64,000 bases of DNA, from the NCBI GenBank assembly GCA_965115915.1, contig OZ220483.1:1302001-1366000 (forward strand), given 5' to 3'. Numbering within the stretch: the stretch's first letter is position 1; every line of letters starts with the position of its first letter. Source of the DNA: G965115915 sp965115915. GTDB taxonomy: Bacteria > Pseudomonadota > Gammaproteobacteria > Eutrophobiales > Eutrophobiaceae. Made by a program: the position numbers and the translations under genes. Of this stretch, positions 8,651 to 19,089 are shown piece by piece. Below the pieces are notes generated by a model. The model saw only the letters and a list, made by a program, of their open reading frames with translations, was not told the origin of the DNA and ran no database searches.

Positions 8651-11600
8651 TCAAAACTCACCACCACTGCTAGCCTTCTGCCCACCAAGCTCTGCGGGTC
8701 CGAGTCCCTCCTCTTCCAGTGCATCCCCCACATCCTCACCGGCTACCGCTGCCTCTACCTCCTGCCCGGCCACCTCCTCATCCATCAAAGCGGTCAATTG
8801 CGACTCCTCCAGTGTACGCTTTTCCTGCAACCACTCCTGGCGCTTCGCAAAACCTGTACCTGCGGGGATCAAACGACCGACGATCACATTCTCCTTGAGT
8901 CCACGCAACATGTCGCGTTTCCCGTTAACGCTGGCTTCGGTGAGTACACGGGTCGTCTCCTGGAAAGAGGCGGCAGAAATAAACGATTCGGTAGTCACCG
9001 AAGCCTTGGTTATCCCCAGCAGCACCGGGACGAACTCTGCCGGCTTCCCGCCCTCCTCAAGCACCTTTTCATTCTCCTTGACAACACGTACACGATCCAC
9101 CTGCTCGCCCTTGAGGAAAAGCGTGTCATTAGGCTCGGCGATCTCGACCCGCCTCAGCATCTGCCTGACGATGATCTCGATGTGCTTGTCGTTTATCTTT
9201 ACTCCCTGCAGACGATAAACCTCCTGCACCTCACTCAGGATGTAGTGGGCCAATGCCTGCACTCCCTTGAGTCGCAGAATATCATGCGGGGCAGGAGGAC
9301 CATCGACAATCACCTCGCCCTTCTCCACATGCGCTCCTTCAAAAACAATGATATGTCGCCACTTCGGGATGAGTTCCTCGTGCTCGGAACCATCATTGCC
9401 AGTAATAAGCAGTCGCTGTTTGCCCTTGGTTGGCTTCCCGAAACTGACCGTGCCGGTAATCTCTGCAAGAATGGCCGACTCCTTCGGCTTTCTGGCCTCA
9501 AACAAATCGGCAACCCGAGGCAGACCGCCAGTGATGTCCCGGGTTTTCAGGGACTCCTGAGGCAGACGGGCAATGATGTCACCACGCTTCACCTCCGTCC
9601 CATCACTGATACTGATAATCGCCCCGGCCGGCAGTGGATAGTGAGCCAAAATGTCGGTACCGGGCAACTTCAGACCCCTGCCCCGTCCATCCACCAGTTT
9701 CAGCATCGGTCGCAAGGTCTTGGCCTCACTATGCCGGGTCTGGGGATTGGTAATGACCATACTGCTCAGCCCGGTAATCTCATCCGTATGACGCATCACC
9801 GTATCACCTTCAATGATATCGGAAAATCGCACTCGGCCATCCACCTCGGAGATAATCGGATTGGTATGCGGGTCCCAGGAGGCCACCGACATGCCCGGGG
9901 TGGTCTTGTCCCCTTCTCGAACCACCAGCAGTGCCCCATACGGAACCTTGTAACGCTCCTGTTCACGGCCCATATCATCCAACACAGCCAGCTCTCCGGA
10001 ACGCGAAACCACAACCAACTGATCGCCCGATTCCTGCTCCAGCGCCTTGATATTGTGAAAACGGATCTCACCACCATACCTCACTTCAATACTGCTGATC
10101 GCCACCGCACGTGAGGCGGCGCCACCGATATGGAAAGTCCGCATGGTCAACTGTGTGCCAGGTTCCCCAATGGACTGGGCGGCAATCACCCCGACCGCCT
10201 CACCGATATTGACCAGAAAACCACGGGATAGATCACGTCCATAGCAACGGGCACAAATGCCGTAATGGTTCTCACAGGTGATCGCCGAACGCACAGTGAC
10301 GTTGTCTATGCCATTTTCATCCAGTTGCTGCACCAGATTCTCATCCAACAACGTGTTCGAAGGCACAACCACAGTGCCATCCGGCTGTCTGGCGTCAAGT
10401 GCAAGCACCCTGCCCAGAATACGTTCGCGCAAAGGCTCGATCACATCACCCCCCTCGATAACCGAATGCATCTCCAGGCCATGGTTCGTACCACAATCCT
10501 GCTGACTGATAACCAGATCCTGAGCCACATCAACGATGCGCCGTGTCAGATAACCGGCGTTGGCCGTACGCAGTGCAGTGTCCGCAAGCCCCTTCCGAGC
10601 GCCATGAGTCGAAATAAAATATTGCAACATATTCAGCCCATCACGGAAATTCGCCGTGATGGGGGTCTCGATAATCGAACCGTCCGGTTTACTCATCAGT
10701 CCACGCATCCCGGCAAGCTGCCGGATCTGCGCAGCCGAGCCACGCGCACCCGAGTCTGCCATCATGAAGATGGAATTCAGCGACGATTTGCTCTTCTCCC
10801 CGATACCAGGATTCAAGGTCTCCTTACTCAATTTGCCCATCATTGCCGTCGCCACGCGATCATTTGCGCTCGACCAAATGTCCACAACCTTATTGTAGCG
10901 TTCACCATTCGTGATCAGTCCGGAACTATACTGTTCCTCGAAACTTTTCACCTGCTGCTCCGCCTCACGAATAATGGCATTTTTCTCCTCCGGAACAATC
11001 ATGTCATCCTTGCCAATCGATATCCCCGCACGGGTAGAGGCCCAAAAACCGAGGTACATGAGATGATCAAAAAAGATTACCGTCTCCTTCAAAGCCAGCT
11101 TGCGGAAACACAGGTTGACCAGTGTGGAAATGGTCTTCTTTTTCAGCACCTGATTAATCGAAGAAAATGGCATCCTCGCAGGCAATATCCGGGACAGCAA
11201 GACGCGCCCAACCGTCGTTTCATATCGGTTGCAGACATCCTGATACTGCCCATCCTCACCCAGTGCCTGTTCCTGTATTCGCACAGTCACCTTCGCCTGC
11301 AGGTCGACCACACCGGTTTCCCAGGCACGGTGCGCCTCATCAACATCGGAAAATATCATCCCACTCCCATTTGCATCGGCTGATTCGAGGGTAAGGTAAT
11401 ACAGACCAAGCACCACATCCTGAGTCGGCACCACAATCGGTTCACCATTGGCCGGAGAAAGGATGTTGTTGGTGGACATCATCAATGTGCGCGACTCCAA
11501 CTGCGCCTCCAGTGACAACGGGACATGCACCGCCATCTGATCACCGTCAAAATCCGCATTGAAAGCGGTACAAACCAGTGGATGTAGCTGTATGGCCTTG

Positions 11601-12937
11601 CCTTCAACCAGCACCGGCTCAAACGACTGTATCCCCAAACGGTGCAGGGTAGGCGCACGGTTAAGCAATACCGGATGTTCCCGTATCACCTCAGCAAGTA
11701 TGTCCCAGACCTCGGGGCCTTCGCGCTCCACCAGCTTCTTCGCCGCTTTAATAGTGGTAGCCAGCCCGCGCACCTCCAGCTTGTTGAAAATAAACGGCTT
11801 GAACAGTTCCAACGCCATTTTTTTCGGCAAACCACATTGATGCAATTTCAACGTGGGGCCAACCACGATGACCGAGCGACCTGAATAATCAACCCGCTTA
11901 CCCAACAGATTCTGACGAAAGCGCCCCCGCTTGCCCTTTATCACATCCGCCAACGAACGCAGCGGCGCCTTGTTGCTACCGGTAATGACACGTCCTCTTC
12001 TGCCATTATCAAGCAACGAATCTACCGACTCCTGCAACATTCTCTTCTCATTGCGCACAATAATGTCCGGCGCATTCAGATCCAACAACCGCTTCAGACG
12101 ATTGTTACGATTGATCACCCTGCGGTATAGATCATTCAGATCCGAATTGGCAAAACGTCCTCCCTCCAACGCCACCAATGGACGCAGATCCGGCGGTAGA
12201 ACAGGCAAAACCTTCAGGATCATCCACTCCGGACGGTTGCCTGAATTATGAAACGCCTCCAGCAGCTTGAGTCGCTTGGTGAGCTTGCGCAACCGGATAT
12301 CCGACCGGGTTTCCGGCAACTGCCTGCGCAATTCCGCGGCCTCCTCTTCCAGATCAATGCCTTCCAGCAATGCACGGATCGCCTCCGCCCCCATCGCGGC
12401 ATCAAACTCACCATGCCCTCCCCAGGTTTTGGAGGCCTCTATATATCCTTCTTCCGTCAATAGCTGGCCTCGGGAAAGATCGGTCATTCCCGGGTCCACA
12501 ACCACATAGGCTTCAAAATAGAGTACGCGCTCTATCTCTCGCAAGCTCATGTCCAGCAACAACCCTATACGTGAAGGCAGGGATTTCAGATACCAGATAT
12601 GTGCAACCGGGCTTGCCAGCTCGATATGCCCCATACGTTCGCGCCGGACACGGGAAAGAGTAACCTCCACACCACATTTCTCGCAAACCACACCACGATG
12701 TTTCAGACGCTTGTATTTCCCGCACTGGCACTCGTAATCCTTCACCGGGCCAAAGGTCTTGGCACAGAAAAGCCCATCACGCTCCGGCTTGAATGTACGG
12801 TAGTTTATCGTCTCCGGTTTTTTCACCTCACCAAAAGACCAGGATCGGATCTTTTCAGGAGAAGCCAAACCTATCGATATGACGTCAAACTCACTAAACT
12901 GATTCGACTGTTTCAGCAGATTAAGCAGATCTTTCAA
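8651..12937 (-). CDS. rpoC: RNA polymerase beta' subunit
   Basis: Beta' forms half of the active-site cleft of RNA polymerase. The 1428-residue product begins at a TTG (12937-12935), the position matching the GTG start of E. coli rpoC (KDLL...), with a GGGAGA ribosome binding site upstream. The zinc ribbon cysteines are at 70, 72, 85 and 88, the catalytic NADFDGD lies at 460-466, and the second zinc site (CENHYGICARCYGRDL) and the trigger-loop region follow. The TTG overlaps the stop codon of the preceding small ORF (TTGA), so its translation is probably coupled to that ORF rather than directly to rpoB. The C-terminal tail is slightly longer than in E. coli (1407). Confidence 0.98.
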   Translation of the reverse strand: MKDLLNLLKQSNQFSEFDVISIGLASPEKIRSWSFGEVKKPETINYRTFKPERDGLFCAKTFGPVKDYECQCGKYKRLKHRGVVCEKCGVEVTLSRVRRERMGHIELASPVAHIWYLKSLPSRIGLLLDMSLREIERVLYFEAYVVVDPGMTDLSRGQLLTEEGYIEASKTWGGHGEFDAAMGAEAIRALLEGIDLEEEAAELRRQLPETRSDIRLRKLTKRLKLLEAFHNSGNRPEWMILKVLPVLPPDLRPLVALEGGRFANSDLNDLYRRVINRNNRLKRLLDLNAPDIIVRNEKRMLQESVDSLLDNGRRGRVITGSNKAPLRSLADVIKGKRGRFRQNLLGKRVDYSGRSVIVVGPTLKLHQCGLPKKMALELFKPFIFNKLEVRGLATTIKAAKKLVEREGPEVWDILAEVIREHPVLLNRAPTLHRLGIQSFEPVLVEGKAIQLHPLVCTAFNADFDGDQMAVHVPLSLEAQLESRTLMMSTNNILSPANGEPIVVPTQDVVLGLYYLTLESADANGSGMIFSDVDEAHRAWETGVVDLQAKVTVRIQEQALGEDGQYQDVCNRYETTVGRVLLSRILPARMPFSSINQVLKKKTISTLVNLCFRKLALKETVIFFDHLMYLGFWASTRAGISIGKDDMIVPEEKNAIIREAEQQVKSFEEQYSSGLITNGERYNKVVDIWSSANDRVATAMMGKLSKETLNPGIGEKSKSSLNSIFMMADSGARGSAAQIRQLAGMRGLMSKPDGSIIETPITANFRDGLNMLQYFISTHGARKGLADTALRTANAGYLTRRIVDVAQDLVISQQDCGTNHGLEMHSVIEGGDVIEPLRERILGRVLALDARQPDGTVVVPSNTLLDENLVQQLDENGIDNVTVRSAITCENHYGICARCYGRDLSRGFLVNIGEAVGVIAAQSIGEPGTQLTMRTFHIGGAASRAVAISSIEVRYGGEIRFHNIKALEQESGDQLVVVSRSGELAVLDDMGREQERYKVPYGALLVVREGDKTTPGMSVASWDPHTNPIISEVDGRVRFSDIIEGDTVMRHTDEITGLSSMVITNPQTRHSEAKTLRPMLKLVDGRGRGLKLPGTDILAHYPLPAGAIISISDGTEVKRGDIIARLPQESLKTRDITGGLPRVADLFEARKPKESAILAEITGTVSFGKPTKGKQRLLITGNDGSEHEELIPKWRHIIVFEGAHVEKGEVIVDGPPAPHDILRLKGVQALAHYILSEVQEVYRLQGVKINDKHIEIIVRQMLRRVEIAEPNDTLFLKGEQVDRVRVVKENEKVLEEGGKPAEFVPVLLGITKASVTTESFISAASFQETTRVLTEASVNGKRDMLRGLKENVIVGRLIPAGTGFAKRQEWLQEKRTLEESQLTALMDEEVAGQEVEAAVAGEDVGDALEEEGLGPAELGGQKASSGGEF

Positions 12938-13161
12938 ATCATATTCTCCCGGTTCAACATAAATTCACCCATACAGAGATGCTCTGGATGTCTTGCCAAA
13001 TAGTCCCGTTGCTCCTTGACTTGATCGTATCTGGCTTGCGCTTCAGCGATGTTGCCTTTATCTTTTAATAGAAGCGCATTATCCAAATCAAAGCTCGCAT
13101 GAGCCAGACACCGTTCCAGTTCTCTTAGTGTAACAAAAGGGTCCATAAACGGCCGGTTCAA
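12934..13161 (-). CDS. Small coupled ORF between rpoB and rpoC, function unknown
   Basis: A 75-codon frame (TTG at 13161; an ATG five codons in, at 13146, would give 70 residues) fills the gap between rpoB and rpoC exactly. Its TTG overlaps the rpoB stop (TTGA) and its TGA overlaps the rpoC TTG (TTGA). The product (MNRPFMDPFVTLRELER... to NRENMI) looks mostly helical, with a central stretch rich in A, Q, R, K and E (NIAEAQARYDQVKEQRDYL) resembling a helical hairpin or a single TPR-like pair. There is no membrane segment or signal peptide. I do not recognise the family; rpoB and rpoC are normally separated only by a short non-coding spacer. The double overlap argues that it is translated, but it could be a lineage-specific spacer whose translation merely links the two big genes. 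Confidence 0.65.
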   Translation of the reverse strand: MNRPFMDPFVTLRELERCLAHASFDLDNALLLKDKGNIAEAQARYDQVKEQRDYLARHPEHLCMGEFMLNRENMI

Positions 13162-16100
13162 TCCTGTTCCATATCTATATCAATACCCAACGAGCGTATT
13201 TCCTTGATCAGCACATTGAATGACTCCGGTATGCCGGCATCGGTAACATGCACACCATCAACAATATTCTTGTATGCCTGCGCACGACCTCCGACATCAT
13301 CCGATTTCACCGTCAGCATTTCCCGCAAAGTGTAAGCAGCACCATAAGCCTCAAGCGCCCAGACTTCCATCTCGCCAAAACGCTGCCCACCAAAATGCGC
13401 CTTGCCCTTGAGAGGCTGTTGGGTAACCAGACTGTAAGGCCCCGTAGAGCGCGCATGCATCTTGTCATCCACCAGATGATTGAGCTTGAGAATATACATA
13501 TAACCCACTGTAACAGGACGCTCAAAAGGCTCGCCCGTACGACCATCATATAGCGTCGTCTGTCCATTCGCCGGCAAACCTGCCAGTTTCAGAAGTTGTT
13601 GTATCTCGTCCTCGCTGGCACCATTAAACACCGGAGTGGCCATCGGAACACCTGCACGCAGATTATCCGCCAACGAAAGAATATCCTTGTCACTCATTGC
13701 ATCCAGATCGCCGCTCCCGCTCTCATATATCTCATTCAGAAACAAACGTAGTTCGCCACATTTCCTCTGTTCATCCAGCATGCGACCAATGCGGTCACCC
13801 AGACCTTTTGCCGCCCACCCCAGATGCGTCTCCAGAACTTGGCCGATATTCATGCGGGAAGGAACGCCCAGCGGATTGAGCACAATATCTACCGGCGTGC
13901 CATCAGCCATAAACGGCATGTCTTCTACCGGCATTATTGCGGAAATCACACCCTTGTTACCATGACGTCCGGCCATCTTGTCCCCCGGTTGCACCCGACG
14001 CTTTATCGCCAGATACACCTTCACCATCTTCTGCACCCCGGCAGAAAGCTCATCACCCGCCGTCAGCTTCTTGCGTTTCTCCTCAAACAGTTGGTCAAAC
14101 TCCTTTTTCAACTCGGCGAGCTGTTTCACCTGCTGCTTAAGCTGCTCCTGGGCATTGGCCTCCTTCAGTTTCAGTGACAACCACAACTCACGATCAATGG
14201 CATCCACATCCTTTGCCATAAGTACCGTCCCTGCCTTGACATCGGACACTGCCTTAGCCAGGGTCTTCCCTCGCAACAGTTTTCGCAAACGTTGATAAAT
14301 ACCCTCCTCCATAATACGGAACTGATCATTGATATCCTTGCGTACCCGATCCAGTTCCTGTTCCTCAATCTGCTGTGCACGGACATCCTTTTCCACCCGA
14401 TCGCGAGTAAATATCTGCACATCAATCACCGTCCCACCCATGCCGGAAGGAACCCGCAGCGAGGTATCCTTGACATCGAAGGCCTTCTCACCAAAGATGG
14501 CGCGCAACAGCTTCTCCTCTGGCGTAAGCTGAGTTTCCCCCTTTGGCGTAACCTTGCCAACCAGGATATCGTTCGCCACCACTTCCGCGCCGATATACAC
14601 GACACCCGTTTCATCAAGCTTGTTCAGGGCATTTTCACTGACATTCGGAATATCCGCAGTAATTTCTTCCGGACCCAGTTTGGTATCACGCGCCATGCAG
14701 GTCAGTTCCTCAATATGTATTGAGGTGTAACGATCCTCCTTTACCAGCTTTTCAGATAGCAGTATGGAATCCTCGAAGTTATAACCATTCCACGACATAA
14801 ACGCCACCAGCACATTCTGCCCCAGAGCCAACTCCCCAAGATCAGTGGCGGAACCATCTGCCAGCACATCTCCTTTCGCGATTTTGTCCCCAGGCTTTAC
14901 CAATGGCCGCTGGTTAATGCAGGTGTTCTGATTGGAGCGGGAATATTTCGTCAGATTATAGATGTCCACCCCAGGATCGTTTTTCTCAATCTCATTCTCA
15001 TTGACCCGCACCACAATGCGGCCCGCATCCACAGAGTCTATGGTTCCACCGCGCCTGGATATTAGCGCGACACCAGAATCCACCGCTACGACGCGTTCCA
15101 TCCCCGTCCCGACCAGGGGTTTTTCACTGCACAGGGTCGGCACAGCCTGACGCTGCATATTGGATCCCATCAACGCACGGTTCGCATCATCATGCTCAAG
15201 AAAAGGGATCAGCGAAGCCGCCACCGACACGATCTGGCGTGGCGACACATCCATAAACTGCACAACATCCGGCGGCACTATCGTGAATTCATTCATGTGC
15301 CTGCAGGAAACCATCTCATCCACCAACTCGCCTCTTTTGTTTTGGGTGGCATTCGCCTGTGCAATAACATACTCGCTCTCCTCTATCGCGGAGAGATACA
15401 CTATCTTGTCCGTGACACGAGCCTTTTCCACCTTGCGATACGGTGTCTCAAGAAAACCGTACTGATTGGTACGCGAATAGACCGCCAATGAGTTGATAAG
15501 CCCGATATTGGCACCCTCAGGCGTTTCAATCGGGCATAAACGGCCATAATGCGTGGGATGCACATCGCGTATTTCAAATCCGGCTCGTTCACGCAGCGGG
15601 CCTCCCGGACCCAATGCGGAAATGCGCCGCTTGTGCGTAATCTCGGACAACGGATTATTCTGATCCATGAACTGTGAAAGCTGACTGGAACCAAAAAATT
15701 CCTTGATCACCGCATACACCGGCTTGGCATTGACAATATCCTGTGGCATCAAATTATCGGATTCCGCCTGAGCAAGACGCTCTCGCACACTCCGCTCAAT
15801 GCGTGTCAGGCCCATTCGAAACTGGTTTTCCGTCATCTCTCCGACACTGCGCACACGACGATTCCCCAAATGGTCAATATCGTCCACCGAATCCTTGCCC
15901 GCACGGATTGAAATCAGTACCTGCAACGCATCAATGATATCCTGCTGCGAAAGAATGCTTTCTCCTTCGATTTCCTGGCGTCCGACCCGGGAATTGAATT
16001 TCATGCGCCCGACCTTCGACAGATCATATCGTTCCTGACGAAAGAACAGACTTTCAAACAGATTGTCCGCACCTTCTTTCGTTGGCGGCTCACCTGGACG

Positions 16101-17282
16101 CATCATCCGGTATATCTCCATCCTTGCCTCAACCCTGACATCTTCCACAGGCAACCCTATGTCGTCACGTATCGGATCGTCTCGCAATGTATCCGACACC
16201 CACGATCCGTTCTCCATATCATTCACATAGAGAATATCGAATTTTCTGGCCCCGCCACCAACCAACGACTCGAGGAGCTTTTCAGTGATCTCGGCATTGG
16301 CATAGGCTAATGGAAGTATTTCACCAGTGCTTTCATCCACTGTATCCCCGGGGATATCGTGTGCCAATATACGACCCAGCAAAAATTCCTTTGGCACAGC
16401 CAAGGTCCTCAGGTTTGATTTCTCCAGTTCCCTGACATGGCGAGCAGTGATCCTGCGGTCCTTCTCAACCAACACCTTGCCTTTACGCCCCTTGATGTCA
16501 AAAGCCGCGACCTCACCAAGCCAGCGTTCCGGGATCAAGCCCATACTGATGCCTCCCTTGGCAGAAATACTAATCCGATCCGTGCTATAGAAAATGCCCA
16601 ATATCTCCTGTACCGAAAGACCCAGTGCCCGTAGCAGAATGCTGGCATGTAGCTTGCGCCGTCGGTCAATGCGACAAAACAGTATGTCCTTGGGATCAAA
16701 TTCAAAATCCAGCCAGGAGCCCCGATAGGGGATGATGCGCGCAGAATACAGAAACTTCCCGGAGGAATGCGTCTTGCCTTTATCATGCTCAAAGAAAATG
16801 CCAGGAGAGCGATGCAACTGCGACACAATTACACGCTCCGTGCCATTGATCACAAAAGCTCCGGTATCGGTCATCAGCGGGATCTCTCCCATATAGACTT
16901 CCTGTTCGCGAACATCTTTGACCACTTTCTTGTTCAGCCCCGCGTCTCGATCAAACACCACCAGACGAAATACCACGCGCAGAGAGGAGGTGTAACTCAT
17001 GCCACGGATCTGACATTCCTTGACATCAAAAACCGGTTTTTCCAACCGATAACTGACATACTGCAATTCCGCATTGCCATACGTTGCGGCAATAGGAAAG
17101 ACAGACTGGAAGGCGGCATGCAAGCCTTTGCTGGCACGTTCTTCAACAGCCACCCCTGTTTGTAGAAATTCGTGGTACGAATCGCTTTGAATGGCGATCA
17201 GATTGGGGGCCTCCAGTATCTCGGTCTGCTTGCGAAAATCCTTGCGCAGACGCTTTTTCCGGGTATAGGATAGGGCAGCCAT
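13158..17282 (-). CDS. rpoB: RNA polymerase beta subunit
   Basis: Beta forms the other half of the RNA polymerase cleft. The frame is open to 17339, but the start matching the family is the ATG at 17282-17280, with GAGGAA eight bases upstream, giving 1374 residues (E. coli 1342). It begins MAALSYTRKKRLRKDF. The rifampicin region reads SSQLSQFMDQNNPLSEITHKRR-like, as in sensitive wild-type enzymes, and the C-terminal clamp motifs are present. The stop overlaps the start of the small ORF that separates it from rpoC. A 137-base gap divides it from rplL. Confidence 0.98.
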   Translation of the reverse strand: MAALSYTRKKRLRKDFRKQTEILEAPNLIAIQSDSYHEFLQTGVAVEERASKGLHAAFQSVFPIAATYGNAELQYVSYRLEKPVFDVKECQIRGMSYTSSLRVVFRLVVFDRDAGLNKKVVKDVREQEVYMGEIPLMTDTGAFVINGTERVIVSQLHRSPGIFFEHDKGKTHSSGKFLYSARIIPYRGSWLDFEFDPKDILFCRIDRRRKLHASILLRALGLSVQEILGIFYSTDRISISAKGGISMGLIPERWLGEVAAFDIKGRKGKVLVEKDRRITARHVRELEKSNLRTLAVPKEFLLGRILAHDIPGDTVDESTGEILPLAYANAEITEKLLESLVGGGARKFDILYVNDMENGSWVSDTLRDDPIRDDIGLPVEDVRVEARMEIYRMMRPGEPPTKEGADNLFESLFFRQERYDLSKVGRMKFNSRVGRQEIEGESILSQQDIIDALQVLISIRAGKDSVDDIDHLGNRRVRSVGEMTENQFRMGLTRIERSVRERLAQAESDNLMPQDIVNAKPVYAVIKEFFGSSQLSQFMDQNNPLSEITHKRRISALGPGGPLRERAGFEIRDVHPTHYGRLCPIETPEGANIGLINSLAVYSRTNQYGFLETPYRKVEKARVTDKIVYLSAIEESEYVIAQANATQNKRGELVDEMVSCRHMNEFTIVPPDVVQFMDVSPRQIVSVAASLIPFLEHDDANRALMGSNMQRQAVPTLCSEKPLVGTGMERVVAVDSGVALISRRGGTIDSVDAGRIVVRVNENEIEKNDPGVDIYNLTKYSRSNQNTCINQRPLVKPGDKIAKGDVLADGSATDLGELALGQNVLVAFMSWNGYNFEDSILLSEKLVKEDRYTSIHIEELTCMARDTKLGPEEITADIPNVSENALNKLDETGVVYIGAEVVANDILVGKVTPKGETQLTPEEKLLRAIFGEKAFDVKDTSLRVPSGMGGTVIDVQIFTRDRVEKDVRAQQIEEQELDRVRKDINDQFRIMEEGIYQRLRKLLRGKTLAKAVSDVKAGTVLMAKDVDAIDRELWLSLKLKEANAQEQLKQQVKQLAELKKEFDQLFEEKRKKLTAGDELSAGVQKMVKVYLAIKRRVQPGDKMAGRHGNKGVISAIMPVEDMPFMADGTPVDIVLNPLGVPSRMNIGQVLETHLGWAAKGLGDRIGRMLDEQRKCGELRLFLNEIYESGSGDLDAMSDKDILSLADNLRAGVPMATPVFNGASEDEIQQLLKLAGLPANGQTTLYDGRTGEPFERPVTVGYMYILKLNHLVDDKMHARSTGPYSLVTQQPLKGKAHFGGQRFGEMEVWALEAYGAAYTLREMLTVKSDDVGGRAQAYKNIVDGVHVTDAGIPESFNVLIKEIRSLGIDIDMEQD

Positions 17283-17419
17283 TAATGATTCCTCATCGTA
17301 GACAGATACGGCAAAGTTGAAACAGCGCAAAGGCAGCAATACCGCATGCCAGCAAGCACACCAGCACGCCGAACACTTGCTTCGCTATCGAAATTAAAAT
17401 TGGCCAGTAACAACACGGT

Positions 17420-17809
17420 CTACTGGATTTCCACTTTGGCTCCGGCCTCCTCGAACTGCTGTTTTAACGCCTCGGAATCTTCCTTGTTAACACCCTCCTT
17501 AACGGTCGACGGCACAGACTCGACCAGTTCCTTAGCCTCCTTCAGGCCCAAACCAGTAACCGCACGCACCGCCTTGATGACAGCGATCTTGTTATCGCCA
17601 AAACTGTTCAATACCACATTGAACTCGGTCTTTTCCTCCGCCTGTTCAGCTCCGTCAGCGCCAGCCGCTGTACCAGGAGCGGAACCAACCACCACTGGAG
17701 CGGCAGCAGACACGCCCCATTCTTCCTCCAGTTCCTTGATCAACTCAACCATTTCCAACACAGGCATCTGTCCCAGTGCCTGTTTGATCTCATCGCGTGA
17801 AATTGCCAT
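17420..17809 (-). CDS. rplL: 50S ribosomal protein L7/L12
   Basis: L7/L12 forms the stalk dimers that recruit translation GTPases. The 129-residue acidic product has the N-terminal dimerisation helix (MVELIKELEEEWGV), an Ala/Gly-rich hinge (about residues 37-57), and the C-terminal globular domain with the GTPase-contact helix (KIAVIKAVRAVTGLGLKEAK). It lies 53 bases after rplJ, the usual arrangement. The 137-base spacer to rpoB holds no gene; attenuation there is known in E. coli, but I see no clear hairpin. Confidence 0.97.
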   Translation of the reverse strand: MAISRDEIKQALGQMPVLEMVELIKELEEEWGVSAAAPVVVGSAPGTAAGADGAEQAEEKTEFNVVLNSFGDNKIAVIKAVRAVTGLGLKEAKELVESVPSTVKEGVNKEDSEALKQQFEEAGAKVEIQ

Positions 17810-17862
17810 TGTTATATCTCCAATTTTGAATCAATATTCTGGGTCACTTCAAAATCTGATGT

Positions 17863-18387
17863 TCAGTCCCCCTGCTGGTCGCGCCGGGCAACAAGCAAAC
17901 GAACAACACCCTCTGGCACCTTGGCCAGGGTACCGACAAAACGAGAATGCGGCGCCTGCAGCAACCCGAGAAACATCGCACGGGCCTCATCCAGCGAAGG
18001 CATGCTGGCCAGGCTGTCCAACTCGGAAGGCTCGAGCAACTTGCCCTCAAAAGCGATCAGCCGGACTTTGAGGCACGCATTCTCTTTGGAAAAATCCCGG
18101 ATGATCCGGGCAGCGCTGGCCGGATTGTCACTGCCGAACGCCAGCAACAACGGACCCGTCAAACGGGTCGACAAGAATGCGAACTCCGAGCCTTCAAAGG
18201 CCCGTCTGGCCAGCGTATTACGCACAATCTTGAGACACACCCCTGCCTCGCGCGTAGTCCGACGAAGCACCGTCATATCCGCCACCGAGAGACCTTTATA
18301 TTCCGCCGCAATGATCGAAGACGTCCGGTGAGCAAGACCACTGACCTCCTCAACTATGCGTTTTTTGCCTTCCAATGAAAGTGTCAT
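17863..18387 (-). CDS. rplJ: 50S ribosomal protein L10
   Basis: L10 anchors L7/L12 dimers to the stalk base and, in relatives, represses its own operon. The family start is the ATG at 18387-18385 (MTLSLEGKKRIVEEVSGL), giving 174 residues; the open frame continues 13 codons further upstream without family similarity. The rRNA-binding N-terminal domain includes LRRTTREAGVCLKIVRNTLARRA, and a C-terminal helix for L7/L12 binding follows. The start is ten bases after the rplA stop. Confidence 0.95.
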   Translation of the reverse strand: MTLSLEGKKRIVEEVSGLAHRTSSIIAAEYKGLSVADMTVLRRTTREAGVCLKIVRNTLARRAFEGSEFAFLSTRLTGPLLLAFGSDNPASAARIIRDFSKENACLKVRLIAFEGKLLEPSELDSLASMPSLDEARAMFLGLLQAPHSRFVGTLAKVPEGVVRLLVARRDQQGD

Positions 18388-18397
18388 AGCAACTACC

Positions 18398-19087
18398 TCA
18401 GACAGTCGCCAAGTCAATCTGCACACCAGTGCCCATCGTCGTTGACAAACTCATGCGGCGCAGATAAACCCCCTTTGCCACAGCCGGTTTCACCCGTTTC
18501 AATTCATTCACCAACTCCTGGATATTCTCGACCAGGGCATCCGTCTCAAAAGACACCTTGCCTACTGCACAGTGCACGATGCCATTCTTGTCAGTCCGAT
18601 AACGCACTTGACCTGCCTTGGCATTGGCTACGGCCTGGGCAACATCACTGCTCACGGTCCCCACTTTTGGATTCGGCATCAAGCCGCGCGGACCGAGTAT
18701 TTTGCCCAGTTTGCCAAGCATCGGCATCGCCTCGGGAGTGGCAATAACCACATCGTAATCCAGTTCTCCTCCCTGCATACGCTCCAGCAGATCCTGATAA
18801 CCGACCACATCTGCGCCCGCCTCGGTCGCCGCACCCGCCCTGTCTCCCTCCGCAAACACCGCCACACGCACCACCCTTCCGGTGCCCCGGGGCAGATTTA
18901 CCGCACCGCGTATCTGCTGGTCGGATTTGCGCGCATCCACTCCCAGATTGATAGCCACATCCACGGATTCATCGAATTTCGCCCGCGGAAAACTCCTGAG
19001 CAACTCTATGCCCTCACGCAACGAGTATGCCCGTCGCACATCCACCAATTCGTGGATAGCGCGGATGCGTTTTGACAACCTGCCCAT
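18398..19087 (-). CDS. rplA: 50S ribosomal protein L1
   Basis: L1 forms the mobile stalk at the E site and in relatives represses the L11 operon. I choose the ATG at 19087-19085 (MGRLSKRIRAIHELVD, 229 residues) because GGAGGG is better spaced for it than for a GTG two codons earlier (19093) that overlaps the rplK stop. Conserved segments include AVNLPRGTGRVVRVAVF, the ILGPRGLMPNPKVGTV signature and KGVYLRRMSLSTTMG. Sequence and length are ordinary. Confidence 0.95.
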   Translation of the reverse strand: MGRLSKRIRAIHELVDVRRAYSLREGIELLRSFPRAKFDESVDVAINLGVDARKSDQQIRGAVNLPRGTGRVVRVAVFAEGDRAGAATEAGADVVGYQDLLERMQGGELDYDVVIATPEAMPMLGKLGKILGPRGLMPNPKVGTVSSDVAQAVANAKAGQVRYRTDKNGIVHCAVGKVSFETDALVENIQELVNELKRVKPAVAKGVYLRRMSLSTTMGTGVQIDLATV

Positions 19088-19089
19088 AC

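Noticed and set aside
8798..11383. Long plus-strand frames (438 and 372 codons) opposite rpoC
   Set aside because: They lie wholly antisense to a highly conserved gene, have no recognisable motif, and follow the codon pattern of rpoC on the other strand.
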